NCBI RefSeq assembly: GCF_011634835.1
Contig: NZ_SIRP01000001.1
Location: 1,378,216-1,442,215, forward strand
Direction: 5' to 3'
DNA length: 64,000 bases
DNA from: Isoptericola sp. BMS4
GTDB taxonomy: Bacteria > Actinomycetota > Actinomycetes > Actinomycetales > Cellulomonadaceae
How positions within the stretch are numbered: position 1 is the first letter of the stretch; each line of letters begins with the position of its first letter. Both the position numbers and the translations under genes were made by a program. Below the pieces are notes generated by a model, which saw only the letters and a program-made list of their open reading frames with translations, made no database searches and had not been told where the DNA came from. Positions 1 to 12,138 of the stretch are shown here, in pieces.

Positions 1-326
1 AACAGGTCGTCCATGTGCTGGTGGAAGGCGGGGTCGGCGGCGAGCACGAGGGAGACCGGCGCGGCCTCGACCTTCGGCTTGTTCCCGTCGGCCATGTGCG
101 GAACCAAGCGGGACCTGCCCTCGTCGGACCGCACGACCAGCACGCGCAGCGGCAGCGTGTTCATCGCGGTCGGCCCGAACTTGGCGAGGTCCCAGGCGGC
201 GGCGAGCTGGGCGTCCGTGACCTCCTCGTCGGTCCACTGGAACGACGTGCGGGCGGTGCGGAAGAGTCGGTCGGCGACCGTGTCGTCGACGGCCAGGGGT
301 GCGGGGGCGAGCGTGGTCTCGGTCAT
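1..326 (-). CDS. Nitroreductase family protein, RutE/malonic semialdehyde reductase-like (partial, C-terminus outside window)
   Basis: The N-terminal ~108 residues are visible, starting at the ATG whose complement lies at 324-326. The segment 'LFRTARTSFQWTDEEV' followed by 'WDLAKFGPTAMNTLP' matches the FMN-binding N-terminal region of the RutE/HadB branch of nitroreductases, as does 'EAAPVSLVLAADPAFH'. Such enzymes are flavin-dependent NAD(P)H reductases; RutE reduces the toxic malonic semialdehyde made during uracil breakdown. No other rut genes are visible, so the substrate is unknown and a general nitroreductase role is equally possible. The gene runs off the left edge. Confidence 0.75.
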   Translation of the reverse strand, partial: MTETTLAPAPLAVDDTVADRLFRTARTSFQWTDEEVTDAQLAAAWDLAKFGPTAMNTLPLRVLVVRSDEGRSRLVPHMADGNKPKVEAAPVSLVLAADPAFHQHMDDL

Positions 327-415
327 GCTTGCCCGAACATATTGATGCATTCGGATGATTCCGTGCGGTGGCGTGATCTCGCGCACACCGCGACGAGAGC
401 GGCGGGAGGACCGCG

Positions 416-694
416 TCACCGTCGGCGCAGCGCCTCGATCTCGGCGCGGATCCGCGCTTCCGAGGGCGTCGGGGCGAAGACGTCCCACGCGTGGAAGGCC
501 AGGCCGATGCCCCAGCCGAGCATCGGGAAGACCGGCCAGAAGAAAGGGGCACCGGTCATCCACCAGATGACCACGAGGGCACCGTTGACCAGCACGTAGG
601 CCACCACGTGCGTCCACAGTCCGCGGCGGGCCTCCAGCCGCTTGATCGCCAGGGCTCGCAGGTCGGCCGACCCCGGCTCCGACGGCTCTTCCAT
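416..694 (-). CDS. 2TM domain-containing small membrane protein
   Basis: This 92-residue protein has a charged N-terminus, two hydrophobic helices (about residues 26-45 and 49-67) joined by a short turn, and a charged C-terminal helix 'SEARIRAEIEALRRR'. This layout matches the 2TM domain family of unknown function, sometimes found fused to signalling proteins. I chose the ATG at 694 because AAGGAG lies six bases upstream; a longer open frame reaches 835 but has no ribosome binding site and reads as low-complexity Arg/Gly sequence. It is divergent from the oxidoreductase at 981. Confidence 0.6.
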   Translation of the reverse strand: MEEPSEPGSADLRALAIKRLEARRGLWTHVVAYVLVNGALVVIWWMTGAPFFWPVFPMLGWGIGLAFHAWDVFAPTPSEARIRAEIEALRRR

Positions 695-778
695 GATCCG
701 CTCCTTCGTCCGTGCCCCCCACCGGGGGCGGCAGCCCTCCTGTGCCCTACCGTCGCCCCACTGGCCGCGGACCCACCA

Positions 779-813
779 GGGCCGTCGGACCCGGGTACGG
801 GGGCCGACGGCCC
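779..813. other. 10-bp inverted repeat in the divergent promoter region
   Basis: In the 286-base gap between the 2TM gene and the oxidoreductase gene, GGGCCGTCGG at 779-788 is complementary to CCGACGGCCC at 804-813, with a 15-base spacer. It could be an operator or a leader hairpin. Nothing else recognisable is in this gap. Confidence 0.3.
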
Positions 814-980
814 TGGCCCCGGCCCGGCGCCGCACGCGCGGGAGGTGCCGAACGTCCTACCGCCGGATGACCAACGCCTGTCGCGCGGGCGGCCGTGCCC
901 GGCGGACCGTGGACGCATGGCCGTGCGGGGGCCGCCCCGTCCCGGGTGGCCCCGACGGCCCCGTCGAAGGAGTCGTCCCC

Positions 981-2177
981 ATGCCCGCACGCATCCTCGT
1001 CCTCGGCGGCAGCTTCGCTGGACTCACCGCCGCCCTGTCCGTGCGTTCGCGCCTGCGGGCCGAGGCCGAGGTCACCGTGGTGGCCGCCTCAGACCGGTTC
1101 GTGTTCAACCCGTCCCTCATCTGGCTGCCGTTCGGACGGCGCGGCCGCACCGATGTCTCGTTCCGTCTCGCCCCGACCTTCGCCCGGCACGGCGTGCGCT
1201 TCGTGCACGCGGCGGCGACCTACGTCGACCCCGAGGCGCACCGGGTCGAGACGACCGCGGGCGAGCTCGAGTACGACTACCTCGTCATCGCCACCGGCTA
1301 CCGCAACGACCTCGACGTCGTCCCCGGCATGCACGACACCGCGACGATCACGACCCTCGCCGACGCCGAACGGACCGGGGACGCGTGGCGACGCTTCCTC
1401 GACGAGCCGGGCGACGTCGTCGTCGGCGCGACCCAGCGGGCGAGCTGCTTCGGCGCCGCCTACGAGTTCCTGTTCAACACCTCCTACCAGCTGCGCCGGG
1501 CGGGCCTGCACGGCAAGGTCCGGCTCACCTACGTCACCTCGGAGCCGTACGCGGGACACTTCGGCATCGACGGCATGCCCGGGGCGAAGGCGCTGATGGG
1601 GATGTTCGCTCGCAAGGAGGGCATCACGATCGAGACCAACCAGGCGATGCGCGAGATCCGCCCGGACGCCGTCGTCCTCGCCGACGGACGCGAGGTGCCG
1701 TACCGGTTCGCGATGGTCGTCCCGCCGTTCCACGGCCAGGACTTCCTCGCCAAGACGCCGGGACTGGTGGACGCCGGAGGCTACGTCCCCGTCCGCCCGA
1801 CGTACCAGTCCCTGCACTGGGACGACGTGTACGCGGTGGGGATCGCGTCCGCCGTCCCGGTCCCCTGGGTGACCCCCGTCCCGACCGGCGTGCCGAAGAC
1901 CGGCTTCCCGACGGAGCAGCAGGCGCACGTGGCCGCGAAGAACATCGTCGACCAGGTGCGCGGGGCGGAGCCGGGCACGCGCAAGGAGTTCGCGCGGATC
2001 CCGGCTCTCTGCGTGATGGACGCGGGGAACAACGGCGTCGCCATGCTCGCGGACCGGATGCTCCCACCACGCCGCGTCGCGATGATGGTCCCCGGGCCCC
2101 AGAACCACCTGGCCAAGGTCGCCTTCGAGAAGTACTCCCTGGCCAAGATGCGGCGCGGCCTGGTCCGCCTGCCCTGA
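981..2177 (+). CDS. NAD(P)/FAD-dependent oxidoreductase, sulfide:quinone reductase-like
   Basis: 398 residues. The N-terminal dinucleotide-binding motif is 'ILVLGGSFAGLTAAL', and a second FAD-binding ATG-type motif is 'YDYLVIATGYRNDLD'. The scaffold is that of the SQR/NDH-2 flavoprotein family. Two cysteines stand where sulfide:quinone reductases keep their redox pair: one near residue 156 in 'QRASCFGA' and one near residue 344 in 'ALCVMDAGNNG'. These enzymes pass electrons from sulfide to membrane quinone; this one could equally be a ferredoxin- or quinone-linked reductase of unknown donor. The start has GAAGGAG nine bases upstream. It stands alone and converges on the sensor gene at 2196. 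Confidence 0.75.
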   Translation: MPARILVLGGSFAGLTAALSVRSRLRAEAEVTVVAASDRFVFNPSLIWLPFGRRGRTDVSFRLAPTFARHGVRFVHAAATYVDPEAHRVETTAGELEYDYLVIATGYRNDLDVVPGMHDTATITTLADAERTGDAWRRFLDEPGDVVVGATQRASCFGAAYEFLFNTSYQLRRAGLHGKVRLTYVTSEPYAGHFGIDGMPGAKALMGMFARKEGITIETNQAMREIRPDAVVLADGREVPYRFAMVVPPFHGQDFLAKTPGLVDAGGYVPVRPTYQSLHWDDVYAVGIASAVPVPWVTPVPTGVPKTGFPTEQQAHVAAKNIVDQVRGAEPGTRKEFARIPALCVMDAGNNGVAMLADRMLPPRRVAMMVPGPQNHLAKVAFEKYSLAKMRRGLVRLP

Positions 2178-2195
2178 CCGTCCTGGCGTGCCGGG

Positions 2196-3269
2196 TCAAC
2201 GGTGGGGGCGCCGGTCGAGCTGCGCGAGCAGGTCGAAGTCGTACCCGTCCGCGCGCGCCAGGTACAGCCGGTGCTCGGCATGGTTGCCGCGGAACTGCAT
2301 GACGCCCCGCGGACCCTCGTAGACCAGCCCGTCCACCACGCGGTCGGTCGCGGCCACGTCGGCGCTGCCCGCCTGCTCGACGATCCGGCGCAGCGCGACG
2401 ACGCCCTCGTAGCAGGCCTCCGCGGCGGCGCCGACGGCCGGCGCGTGCGCGCCGTGGTGCGCGGCGTACCGCCCCACCAAATCGAGGGCGTCGCCGGTGG
2501 CTAGGCTGCGGAACCACCCGCCCGCCGAGTACAGGTTCGCCGTCGCGCCGGCGCCGGAGCCCATGAGCATGTTCTCCTCCATGAGGGTGCTCAGGCGCGC
2601 GACCCGCTCGTGCAGCCCGCGGCGGGCGAAGTGCCGGTTGAAGCGCACGCCGTTCTGGCCGACCATCAGCAGCAGGACGCCGTCCGCGCCCGACGTCTCG
2701 ACGGCGTCGAGCGTCTCGGAGAGGTCGGCGGGGCTCGCGCCGCGCTCGGGCAGGAACCGGGCGCCGACGAACGAGGCCCCGAGCGCGGCGAGCTGCGGCG
2801 CCAGCGCCTCGACGGTGCCCCGCGGCCACGCGTAGTCGTCGCCGACGACGAACCACCGGCGGGCGCCCGTGTCGGCGCGGAGGCGGTCGATCGCGGGGAA
2901 GAGCTGTGCCGAGGGGACCTCGCCGGTCACGTACAGCCCCGAGCGGTGCTCGGTCCCCTCGTACGCGGCGGGGTAGACGTACGGGACGCGGCGCTGGACC
3001 AGCGGCACGACGGCGTTGCGCACCGCGGAGGTGTGCCAGCCGGTGAGCGCGTCGATCCGGCGGTCGTCCAGCGCCCGCCGGAGCCGCTGGCCGAGGTCGG
3101 CCAGGGGCTCGCCGGCGTCGAACAGCTCGGCGCGCACGGGGCGCCCCAGGATGCCGCCGGTCGCGTTGATCTCGGCGACGGCGAGCTCGGTGACGGCCTG
3201 GCACGAGGGGCCGTAGATCCCGCCCGGCCCCCGGAAGTGCAGCAGGACGCCGACGACGAAGTCCGACAT
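2196..3269 (-). CDS. AmiC/UrtA-like ligand-binding protein without signal peptide (putative cytosolic amide or urea sensor)
   Basis: 357 residues of a type I periplasmic-binding fold, with family landmarks 'GIYGPSCQAVTELAVAEINATGG', split here as 'AVTELAVAEINATGG', then 'RVPYVYPAAYEGTEHRSG' and 'WFVVGDDYAWPRGT'. It resembles UrtA (13035-14330), but has no signal peptide or lipobox and begins directly with the first beta strand 'MSDFVVGVLLHF'. In that respect it resembles AmiC, the cytosolic ligand-sensing repressor of the Pseudomonas amidase operon. It is divergent from a MarR regulator gene 89 bases away and lies next to the urea operon, so a sensor role is plausible. No ANTAR antiterminator (AmiR) is nearby. 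Confidence 0.7.
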   Translation of the reverse strand: MSDFVVGVLLHFRGPGGIYGPSCQAVTELAVAEINATGGILGRPVRAELFDAGEPLADLGQRLRRALDDRRIDALTGWHTSAVRNAVVPLVQRRVPYVYPAAYEGTEHRSGLYVTGEVPSAQLFPAIDRLRADTGARRWFVVGDDYAWPRGTVEALAPQLAALGASFVGARFLPERGASPADLSETLDAVETSGADGVLLLMVGQNGVRFNRHFARRGLHERVARLSTLMEENMLMGSGAGATANLYSAGGWFRSLATGDALDLVGRYAAHHGAHAPAVGAAAEACYEGVVALRRIVEQAGSADVAATDRVVDGLVYEGPRGVMQFRGNHAEHRLYLARADGYDFDLLAQLDRRPHR

Positions 3270-3358
3270 CTCGTCCCGTCCACGCAGGGGGCCAACCGAT
3301 CGCGGGCCCCGGCCTGTGCTGGCGGGTAGTCTACGAGCGACGGGAGGGCGGGATCAGC

Positions 3359-3763
3359 ATGCGGACACCACAGGACGCGACACGTGGCACGGACGCCGTC
3401 GAGTCGACGCTGGCCGCCGCCGTCCTGCGCGAGTCCGTGGTGGGGGCGCGCCGTGCCGCACGCCGCGCCACCCGGGCGCTGCGGCAGGACGGGTTCGTGC
3501 TCGACGAGTGGCTCGTGCTCGACGCGCTCGCGGGGGCGGACGGCCTGACGATGTCCGAGCTGCGCGACGCCACCGTCATCGACAAGGCCACCCTCGGGCG
3601 CCGCGTCGACGCCCTGGTGACGCGCGCGCTGGTCTACCGCGAGGTCGACGCCCTGGACCGGCGGGTGATCCGGGTCCACCTGTCCTCGCGCGGGAACGAC
3701 GTGCTGTCAGGCCTGACGGCGCGGCTGGCGCACGGTGAGCAGGCCGACACCCCAGACCGCTAG
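3359..3763 (+). CDS. MarR-family winged-helix transcriptional regulator
   Basis: 134 residues. A winged helix-turn-helix is visible as 'GLTMSELRDATVIDKATLGRRVDAL' in two parts, helix 'MSELRDAT' and recognition helix 'DKATLGRRVDALV', then the wing 'VDALDRRVIRVHLSSRG'. It is a little shorter than typical MarR proteins, ending soon after the wing, so the C-terminal dimerisation helix is abbreviated. The ATG has GGGAGGG about ten bases upstream. The last 57 bases overlap, tail to tail, the end of the nickel permease gene. Being divergent from the AmiC-like gene suggests the two act together, but the ligand and targets are unknown. Confidence 0.75.
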   Translation: MRTPQDATRGTDAVESTLAAAVLRESVVGARRAARRATRALRQDGFVLDEWLVLDALAGADGLTMSELRDATVIDKATLGRRVDALVTRALVYREVDALDRRVIRVHLSSRGNDVLSGLTARLAHGEQADTPDR

Positions 3764-4705
3764 CAGCACCACCGTGAGGACGACGCCGAAGGAGCCGATG
3801 TCCGCCGTCGCGCCCGGCACCGACGCCAGGGCCGGGACGTGCTCCGCGCCCACCTGCACCAGCGTGACGGTGGCGATCGTCAGGGCGGCGAACGCCGAGA
3901 CGCCGGTGACGAGCACGTCGTAGCGGCGTCGGGGGCGCGCGTCACCGGCCCAGGAGTAGACGCGCCGCGCCACGGCTCCCTGCGACGAGTCCAGCAGGGA
4001 CATGCCGGCCGCGAACAGCAGGGCGAGCGGGACCGCCGCGTACCACGTGCCCTCGTTCAGGGAGACGACGGCCGTGGTGGCCAGCAGGCCGATCGAGGTG
4101 GCCGTGTCGAACCCGAGGCCGAACAGCAGCCCGACGCCGTACATCCGCCGTGGTCGGTCGGTGGCCCACTCGAACCGCCGCAGCACCCACGAGACCGGAC
4201 CGCCGGCCGGGCCACCCGCCACGCCGTCCGCCGCCCGGCCGGCCCGCAGCGTGCGGCGCAGCAGCATCAGGTTGACCGTCCCGACGAGCAGCAGGAACGT
4301 GGACGCGACCAGCGGCCCCCAGACACCGGTGACCCGGTGCAGCCATGACGCGTCGTCGTCGAGCAGGGGCGCGAGGGCTCGGACCCCCAGGGCCAGGAGC
4401 AGCGCGGCGGCGAGGACGACGGTCGAGTGCCCCAGGGAGAACCAGAGCCCGACGCCGTGCGCGTCCCGGCCGGTGCGCACGAGCCTGCGCGTCGTGTTGT
4501 CGATCGTCGCGATGTGGTCCGGGTCGAACGCGTGCCGCAGCCCGAGCCCGTAGGCCGTCAGCCCGACGGTGAGCAGCACGGCCGCCCCCTGCCCTGCCGA
4601 GGCCGCGACGAGCGCGAGACCGCCCGCCCCGGCGACGTGCAGGCCGGCCACGATCGGCACGGTGGGGCGGCGGCGTGACAGGGGCGCGGTCGTGATCGCG
4701 GTCAT
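3707..4705 (-). CDS. NiCoT-family nickel/cobalt permease
   Basis: 332 residues with about eight hydrophobic segments. The signature of this family, normally HX4DH, is present as 'RHAFDPDHIATIDN' in the second helix, and 'LFGLGFDTATSI' and 'FAAGMSLLDSSQG' are the later conserved motifs. HoxN/NixA-type permeases import Ni2+ with high affinity. The ATG overlaps the ureD stop by four bases (ATGA) and GGAGGAG precedes it, so it is the last gene of the urease operon and most likely supplies nickel for the urease active site. It is tail-to-tail with and overlaps the MarR gene. Confidence 0.9.
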   Translation of the reverse strand: MTAITTAPLSRRRPTVPIVAGLHVAGAGGLALVAASAGQGAAVLLTVGLTAYGLGLRHAFDPDHIATIDNTTRRLVRTGRDAHGVGLWFSLGHSTVVLAAALLLALGVRALAPLLDDDASWLHRVTGVWGPLVASTFLLLVGTVNLMLLRRTLRAGRAADGVAGGPAGGPVSWVLRRFEWATDRPRRMYGVGLLFGLGFDTATSIGLLATTAVVSLNEGTWYAAVPLALLFAAGMSLLDSSQGAVARRVYSWAGDARPRRRYDVLVTGVSAFAALTIATVTLVQVGAEHVPALASVPGATADIGSFGVVLTVVLLAVWGVGLLTVRQPRRQA

Positions 4706-5514
4706 CTCTCCTCCAGGAAGGGTGGTCCGGCGCCGAGCCGGCGCTCGATCGGGCTGAGGTGGGCGGCGTCCCCGAGCCAGCGGGTGACGGTGCCCCCGCA
4801 CTCGAGGTGCATCGTCGTGGCCCCCGCCGGGAGCGCGCCGGCGAGCGCCCCCGACGACCAGGACCGGTCGGAGCCGGCGCGCTCATCGGTGCCGTCGAGG
4901 ACGCTCAGGGTGTCGAGCACGCGGTGGCCGCCGAGCACGCCGGGCACCGGGGCGGCACCGCAGACGTCGACGTCCTCGACGAGGAGCGGCCCCGTGTCGT
5001 CGGACACCGCGCTGCGCACCACGACGCGGCCGCCGCGCTCGCCGTGGCGCCCCAGGACCACCGTCTCGCGCAGGACGAGTCCCGCCCGCGGCCCGAGGCG
5101 CGCGGTCGTGGACCGCGCCACGTCGGCGCCGTCGCACACGACGAACGGCATCCCGTACCACTCGAGCCGGGCGTCGTCGTCGAGCTCGATCTCGACGTCC
5201 CAGCGGCTCGGCACACCGTCGGCGTCGTAGGCGACCGTGCCGCCGACATCGGTGATCCGCAGGGCGCAGCCGGCGCCGACGCGGACGCGGACCACGACGT
5301 GGTCGCCGCCGAGGAGGACGGCGCCGGTCGCGACCAGCGCCACCTCGGCGCGGTCCGGCCCGCGGGACACGGTGCGCACGGCGAGCAGGCCGTCGGCCGA
5401 CGTAACCCGGACGGGGCCGCCCGGCGTTCCCGGCCGCGTCACCTCGACCGTGGTGGTCGTGGGCGCTGCCGTGCGGCCGGGGGCGGCGACGGTCGCCGCC
5501 CCCGGTTCAGCCAC
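4702..5514 (-). CDS. ureD: Urease accessory protein UreD
   Basis: 270 residues. Family features include '[18 protein letters not shown]', '[16 protein letters not shown]' and '[18 protein letters not shown]' (the conserved Arg-Glu region). UreD (UreH) binds apo-urease and with UreF and UreG forms the complex that delivers nickel. The start is taken as the GTG at 5514, which overlaps the end of ureG by eight bases; no good Shine-Dalgarno is visible, so the exact start is uncertain. The stop overlaps the permease start. Confidence 0.88.
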   Translation of the reverse strand: MAEPGAATVAAPGRTAAPTTTTVEVTRPGTPGGPVRVTSADGLLAVRTVSRGPDRAEVALVATGAVLLGGDHVVVRVRVGAGCALRITDVGGTVAYDADGVPSRWDVEIELDDDARLEWYGMPFVVCDGADVARSTTARLGPRAGLVLRETVVLGRHGERGGRVVVRSAVSDDTGPLLVEDVDVCGAAPVPGVLGGHRVLDTLSVLDGTDERAGSDRSWSSGALAGALPAGATTMHLECGGTVTRWLGDAAHLSPIERRLGAGPPFLEER

Positions 5515-6307
5515 GCCCGGGCGCACGCGCGGGCTCGTGCTGCTCGTCGTGCGCGTGCTGCCCGTGGTGCTCGTGCGCCGTGTCCCCGTCGGCGTGGCTG
5601 TGCAGGATCCCGCCGTCCTCGTCGGCGTGGAAGTGCGGCGCCATCGGGCCGGGGTCGTGGGCGACGTGGGTCCCGGCGCGGTACTCCGCCAGGACGCCGA
5701 GCAGCCAGCCGCGCAGGGCCGCCACCGACGCGGGGTCGGTGCGGGACAGGGCGACGACGGCGCGGCCGTCGCGGGCGGTCGACGCGTCAGCCACCATGCG
5801 CTCCACGTCCACCCCGACGTGCGGCGCGAGGTCGGTCTTGTTGACGACGAGCAGGTCGGCGCGGCCGATCCCGGGGCCGCCCTTGCGGGCCACGTCCCCG
5901 CCTCCCGCGACGTCGAGCACGAAGATCTGCGCGTCGACGAGCGCGGGGGAGAACGTCGCGGTGAGGTTGTCGCCCCCCGACTCGATGACGACCAGGTCCA
6001 GCGGGGCGAAGTCCGCGGCGAGATCCTCCGCCGCGAGGAGGTTCGCGGTGACGTCGTCGCGGATGGCGGTGTGCGGGCAGGCCCCCGTCTCGACCGCACG
6101 GATGCGCTCGGGGTCGAGCACGCCGGCCGACCGCAGGAACCGCGCGTCCTCGTCGGTGTAGATGTCGTTGGTGATGACGCCGATCTCGAGCTCGTCGGCC
6201 AGAGCGCGGCACACGGTGGCGATGAGCGACGACTTGCCGACGCCGACGGGCCCGGCGACGCCGAGCCGCAGGGGGCGGGTGGTGGCGGGGGTCTGGGTCT
6301 CAGGCAC
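5507..6307 (-). CDS. ureG: Urease accessory GTPase UreG with histidine-rich C-terminal tail
   Basis: 266 residues, about 50 longer than usual. The SIMIBI GTPase motifs are all present: P-loop 'GPVGVGKSS', '[14 protein letters not shown]', the metal-binding '[13 protein letters not shown]', switch '[14 protein letters not shown]' and 'VVNKTDLA' for guanine. After the core (about residue 210) comes a tail with 12 histidines, for example '[18 protein letters not shown]'. UreG hydrolyses GTP to load nickel into urease. Histidine-rich segments in UreG are more usually N-terminal, and no ureE lies in the operon, so the tail may act as a nickel store. It overlaps ureF and ureD by eight bases each. 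Confidence 0.93.
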   Translation of the reverse strand: MPETQTPATTRPLRLGVAGPVGVGKSSLIATVCRALADELEIGVITNDIYTDEDARFLRSAGVLDPERIRAVETGACPHTAIRDDVTANLLAAEDLAADFAPLDLVVIESGGDNLTATFSPALVDAQIFVLDVAGGGDVARKGGPGIGRADLLVVNKTDLAPHVGVDVERMVADASTARDGRAVVALSRTDPASVAALRGWLLGVLAEYRAGTHVAHDPGPMAPHFHADEDGGILHSHADGDTAHEHHGQHAHDEQHEPARAPGRG

Positions 6308-7028
6308 GGAACAACCTCTTCTCGTTCTCCAGGGCGTGGGCCTCCGCCCAGCCCTCGGTCTGCGGTGCCCCGGAGGCCGGGACGTCCTCCGGGGTGCGGC
6401 ACGCGGCGACGCGGTCCACGTGGGGTTCCGCGGCGGCGCACGCGTCGAGGACCCACCGCGCGGCGGTCAACGGGTCCGACGGTTCGAGCTTGAGCAGGGC
6501 CGACGCCGCCGTCTGGGCGTCGTCGTACACGGTGAGGCGGACGACGTCGGCGGGCGGCAGGCCGGTCGCGGCGGCCACCGCACCGAGCACGACGGCGCGG
6601 GGCGGGGCGTCGCGCACGCCTCGGCCGCCGGCGCCGGACAGCGCGGCCACGGCGGGGTGGTGCGGCCACAGGGTGCGCGCGACCCGCAGGTAGCCGCGCC
6701 CGAGGAGCCGGGCGGCGTCGCGCAGCGCACCGGACGGTGTCCGCGCCGACCACGCCCGCACGACGGCGTCGACCGCCCCGGGCGGCGGGCCGGCGGGGGC
6801 GCCGAGCAGCCGGGCGGCGACGACCGCCGTCCCCGCCTCCACGAGGCTGACGGTCGTCGCGCGGCCCACCATCCAGGCGGGCACCTGCGCGGCCGGGAGC
6901 CCGCCGAGCAGGGCCGGCTCGAGACCGGCGGAGTGGGCGTGGCCGCCGCCGGGCAGCCGTGCGTCCGCGAGCAGCATCGCGACGGTGGCCGGGGCGGGCG
7001 CCGCCGGGGCGCGCTGGGGGGTGGTCAC
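6300..7028 (-). CDS. ureF: Urease accessory protein UreF
   Basis: 242 residues, alpha-helical and Ala-rich. The conserved N-terminal '[19 protein letters not shown]' and later '[14 protein letters not shown]', '[12 protein letters not shown]' and '[20 protein letters not shown]' identify UreF, the adaptor that links UreG to the UreD-urease complex. It lies seven bases after ureC and overlaps the start of ureG by eight bases. Its C-terminal '[11 protein letters not shown]' extends past the core, as UreF tails that contact UreD do. Confidence 0.9.
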   Translation of the reverse strand: MTTPQRAPAAPAPATVAMLLADARLPGGGHAHSAGLEPALLGGLPAAQVPAWMVGRATTVSLVEAGTAVVAARLLGAPAGPPPGAVDAVVRAWSARTPSGALRDAARLLGRGYLRVARTLWPHHPAVAALSGAGGRGVRDAPPRAVVLGAVAAATGLPPADVVRLTVYDDAQTAASALLKLEPSDPLTAARWVLDACAAAEPHVDRVAACRTPEDVPASGAPQTEGWAEAHALENEKRLFRA

Positions 7029-7035
7029 GGGAGCC

Positions 7036-8738
<1,703 letters not shown>

Positions 8739-8739
<1 letters not shown>

Positions 8740-9101
8740 CAGCGCACCTGCCCGTCGGCGTCGTCGAGCCGCCCGCCGCCGGCCTTGCCCCGCTGCACCC
8801 CGGGCACCCGCCGCGCCCCGCGCAGCGCCACGGCGTCGACCTCGCGGCTGACGCCGGGCTCGAACCGCTGCGACGTGCCCGCGGGGATGTCGAGCCGGAA
8901 GCCGTGGGCGGCGTCGCGGTCGAGCTCGAGCGCCGCGTTGGCGTCGGGGAGGTGCAGGTGCGACCCGATCTGGACGGGGCGGTCGCCGGCGTTGGTGACG
9001 ACGAGCCGGCGGCGCTCGGCGTCGGTGCGGTCGGCGTTGAGCTCGATCCGGCCGGGCGCGACGCGGATCGCGCCGGGACCGGTGGCGCTGGAGGTGGACA
9101 C
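8739..9101 (-). CDS. ureB: Urease subunit beta
   Basis: 120 residues. '[18 protein letters not shown]' and '[15 protein letters not shown]' are characteristic of the beta subunit, which forms the outer sheet of each urease protomer. The C-terminus is a charged tail. It lies eight bases after ureA, and its stop overlaps the ureC start by one base (TGATG), which suggests translational coupling. Confidence 0.96.
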
Positions 9102-9109
9102 GGGGGCTC

Positions 9110-9412
<303 letters not shown>

Positions 9413-9443
9413 GGGGCCTCCCGGCGCTCGCGGTCGGCGGGGT

Positions 9444-10980
<1,537 letters not shown>

Positions 10981-10984
<4 letters not shown>

Positions 10985-12138
10985 GGCTGTCTCCCCTGGG
11001 CGGTGCGGCCGGTGTGCGCGCCCGCCGGGACGGGCGACGGCGGTGCGGTGGTCTCGGGCTCTTCGGGAGCCGGCGCGGCGTCGCCGCGTCCCCGCCGTCG
11101 CCGCCGGCCGAGGAGCGACGCGAGACCGCCCGGCAGGAACGCGACGACCCCGACGAACAGGGCCCCCTGGAAGTAGATCCACCCGGAGGGGAACTGCTCC
11201 GAGATGCTGGTCTGGGCCCAGCTCACGGCGATCGCGCCGAGCACCGGGCCGAGCAGCGTGGCCCGCCCGCCGATGGCAACGCCCACCAGGAACCCGATCG
11301 AGGGCACCACGCCGACGTCGGCGGGTGAGACGATCCCGACGACCGGCACGAACAGCGCGCCGCCGACGGCCGCCATCACGGCGGCGACCACGTAGACCGT
11401 CGTCTTGGCGACCGCCGGGTCGTAGCCGAGGAAGCGCACCCGGTCCTCGGCGTCGCGCACGGCGACGAGCAGTTCCCCGAACCGGGAGACCATGAGCTGC
11501 CGGGCGACGAGCACCATGGCGAGGAGCACCCCGGCCGCCACCAGGTAGAGCATGCGCTGGTTGACGGGGTCGGCGAGGTCGTAGCCGAAGAAGGAGCGGA
11601 AGCCGTTGAGGCCGTTGGTCCCGCCGGTCGTCTGCTGCTGGCCGACGAGCAGGATCGCGAACGCCGCCGCCAGCGCCTGGGAGAGGATCGCGAAGTAGGC
11701 GCCGCGCACCCGGCGGGTGAACACGGCCCAGCCGAGGACCCCGGCGAGCAGCGCGGGGACCAGGATGACGAGCGCGACCGTGGCGACGGGCGAGCGCATC
11801 GGCTCCCACCACCAGGGCACCTCGCCGGTGCCGTAGAGGCTCATGAAGTCCGGCACCCCGCCCGGGCCGGCGTCGGCGAGCTTGAGGTGCATGGCCATGA
11901 CGTACGCGCCGAGGCCGAAGTAGACGCCCTGCCCCAGCGTCAGGAGGCCGCCGCGGCCCCAGGCGAGCCCGATGCCGACGGCGACCATGGCCAGGCACAG
12001 GAACTTGGCCAGCAGGCCCAGCCGGAAGGGGCTCAGGAGCACGGGGGCGACGGCGAACAGCACGACGGCCGCGAGCGCGAACCCCGCCAGGGCCCGTGTC
12101 CGGCCCGGGGCGAGCAGTGCGGTGAGTCTCTGCGTCAT
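10981..12138 (-). CDS. urtC: Urea ABC transporter permease UrtC
   Basis: 385 residues with about ten hydrophobic helices, a LivM-type permease. 'GRGGLLTLGQGVYFGLGAY' and 'ILSQALAAAFAILLVGQQQTTGGTNGL' (seen in two adjoining parts) are UrtC landmarks, and 'ERVRFLGYDP'-like 'DRVRFLGYDPAVAKT' is the cytoplasmic coupling segment. The last ~45 residues are a Pro/Ala/Arg-rich cytoplasmic tail. The ATG overlaps the urtB stop (ATGA). With UrtB it forms the membrane channel for urea. Confidence 0.92.

Noticed and set aside
491-2302. Long plus-strand open frame of about 600 codons overlapping the SQR-like gene
   Set aside because: It is rich in Arg, Pro and His without any family pattern, a typical shadow frame in very GC-rich DNA; the real gene is the 981-2177 frame with FAD motifs and a ribosome binding site.
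4702-6753. Possible UreG-UreD fusion in one open frame
   Set aside because: The upstream portion is an out-of-frame reading of ureG and ureF; UreD begins near 5514.
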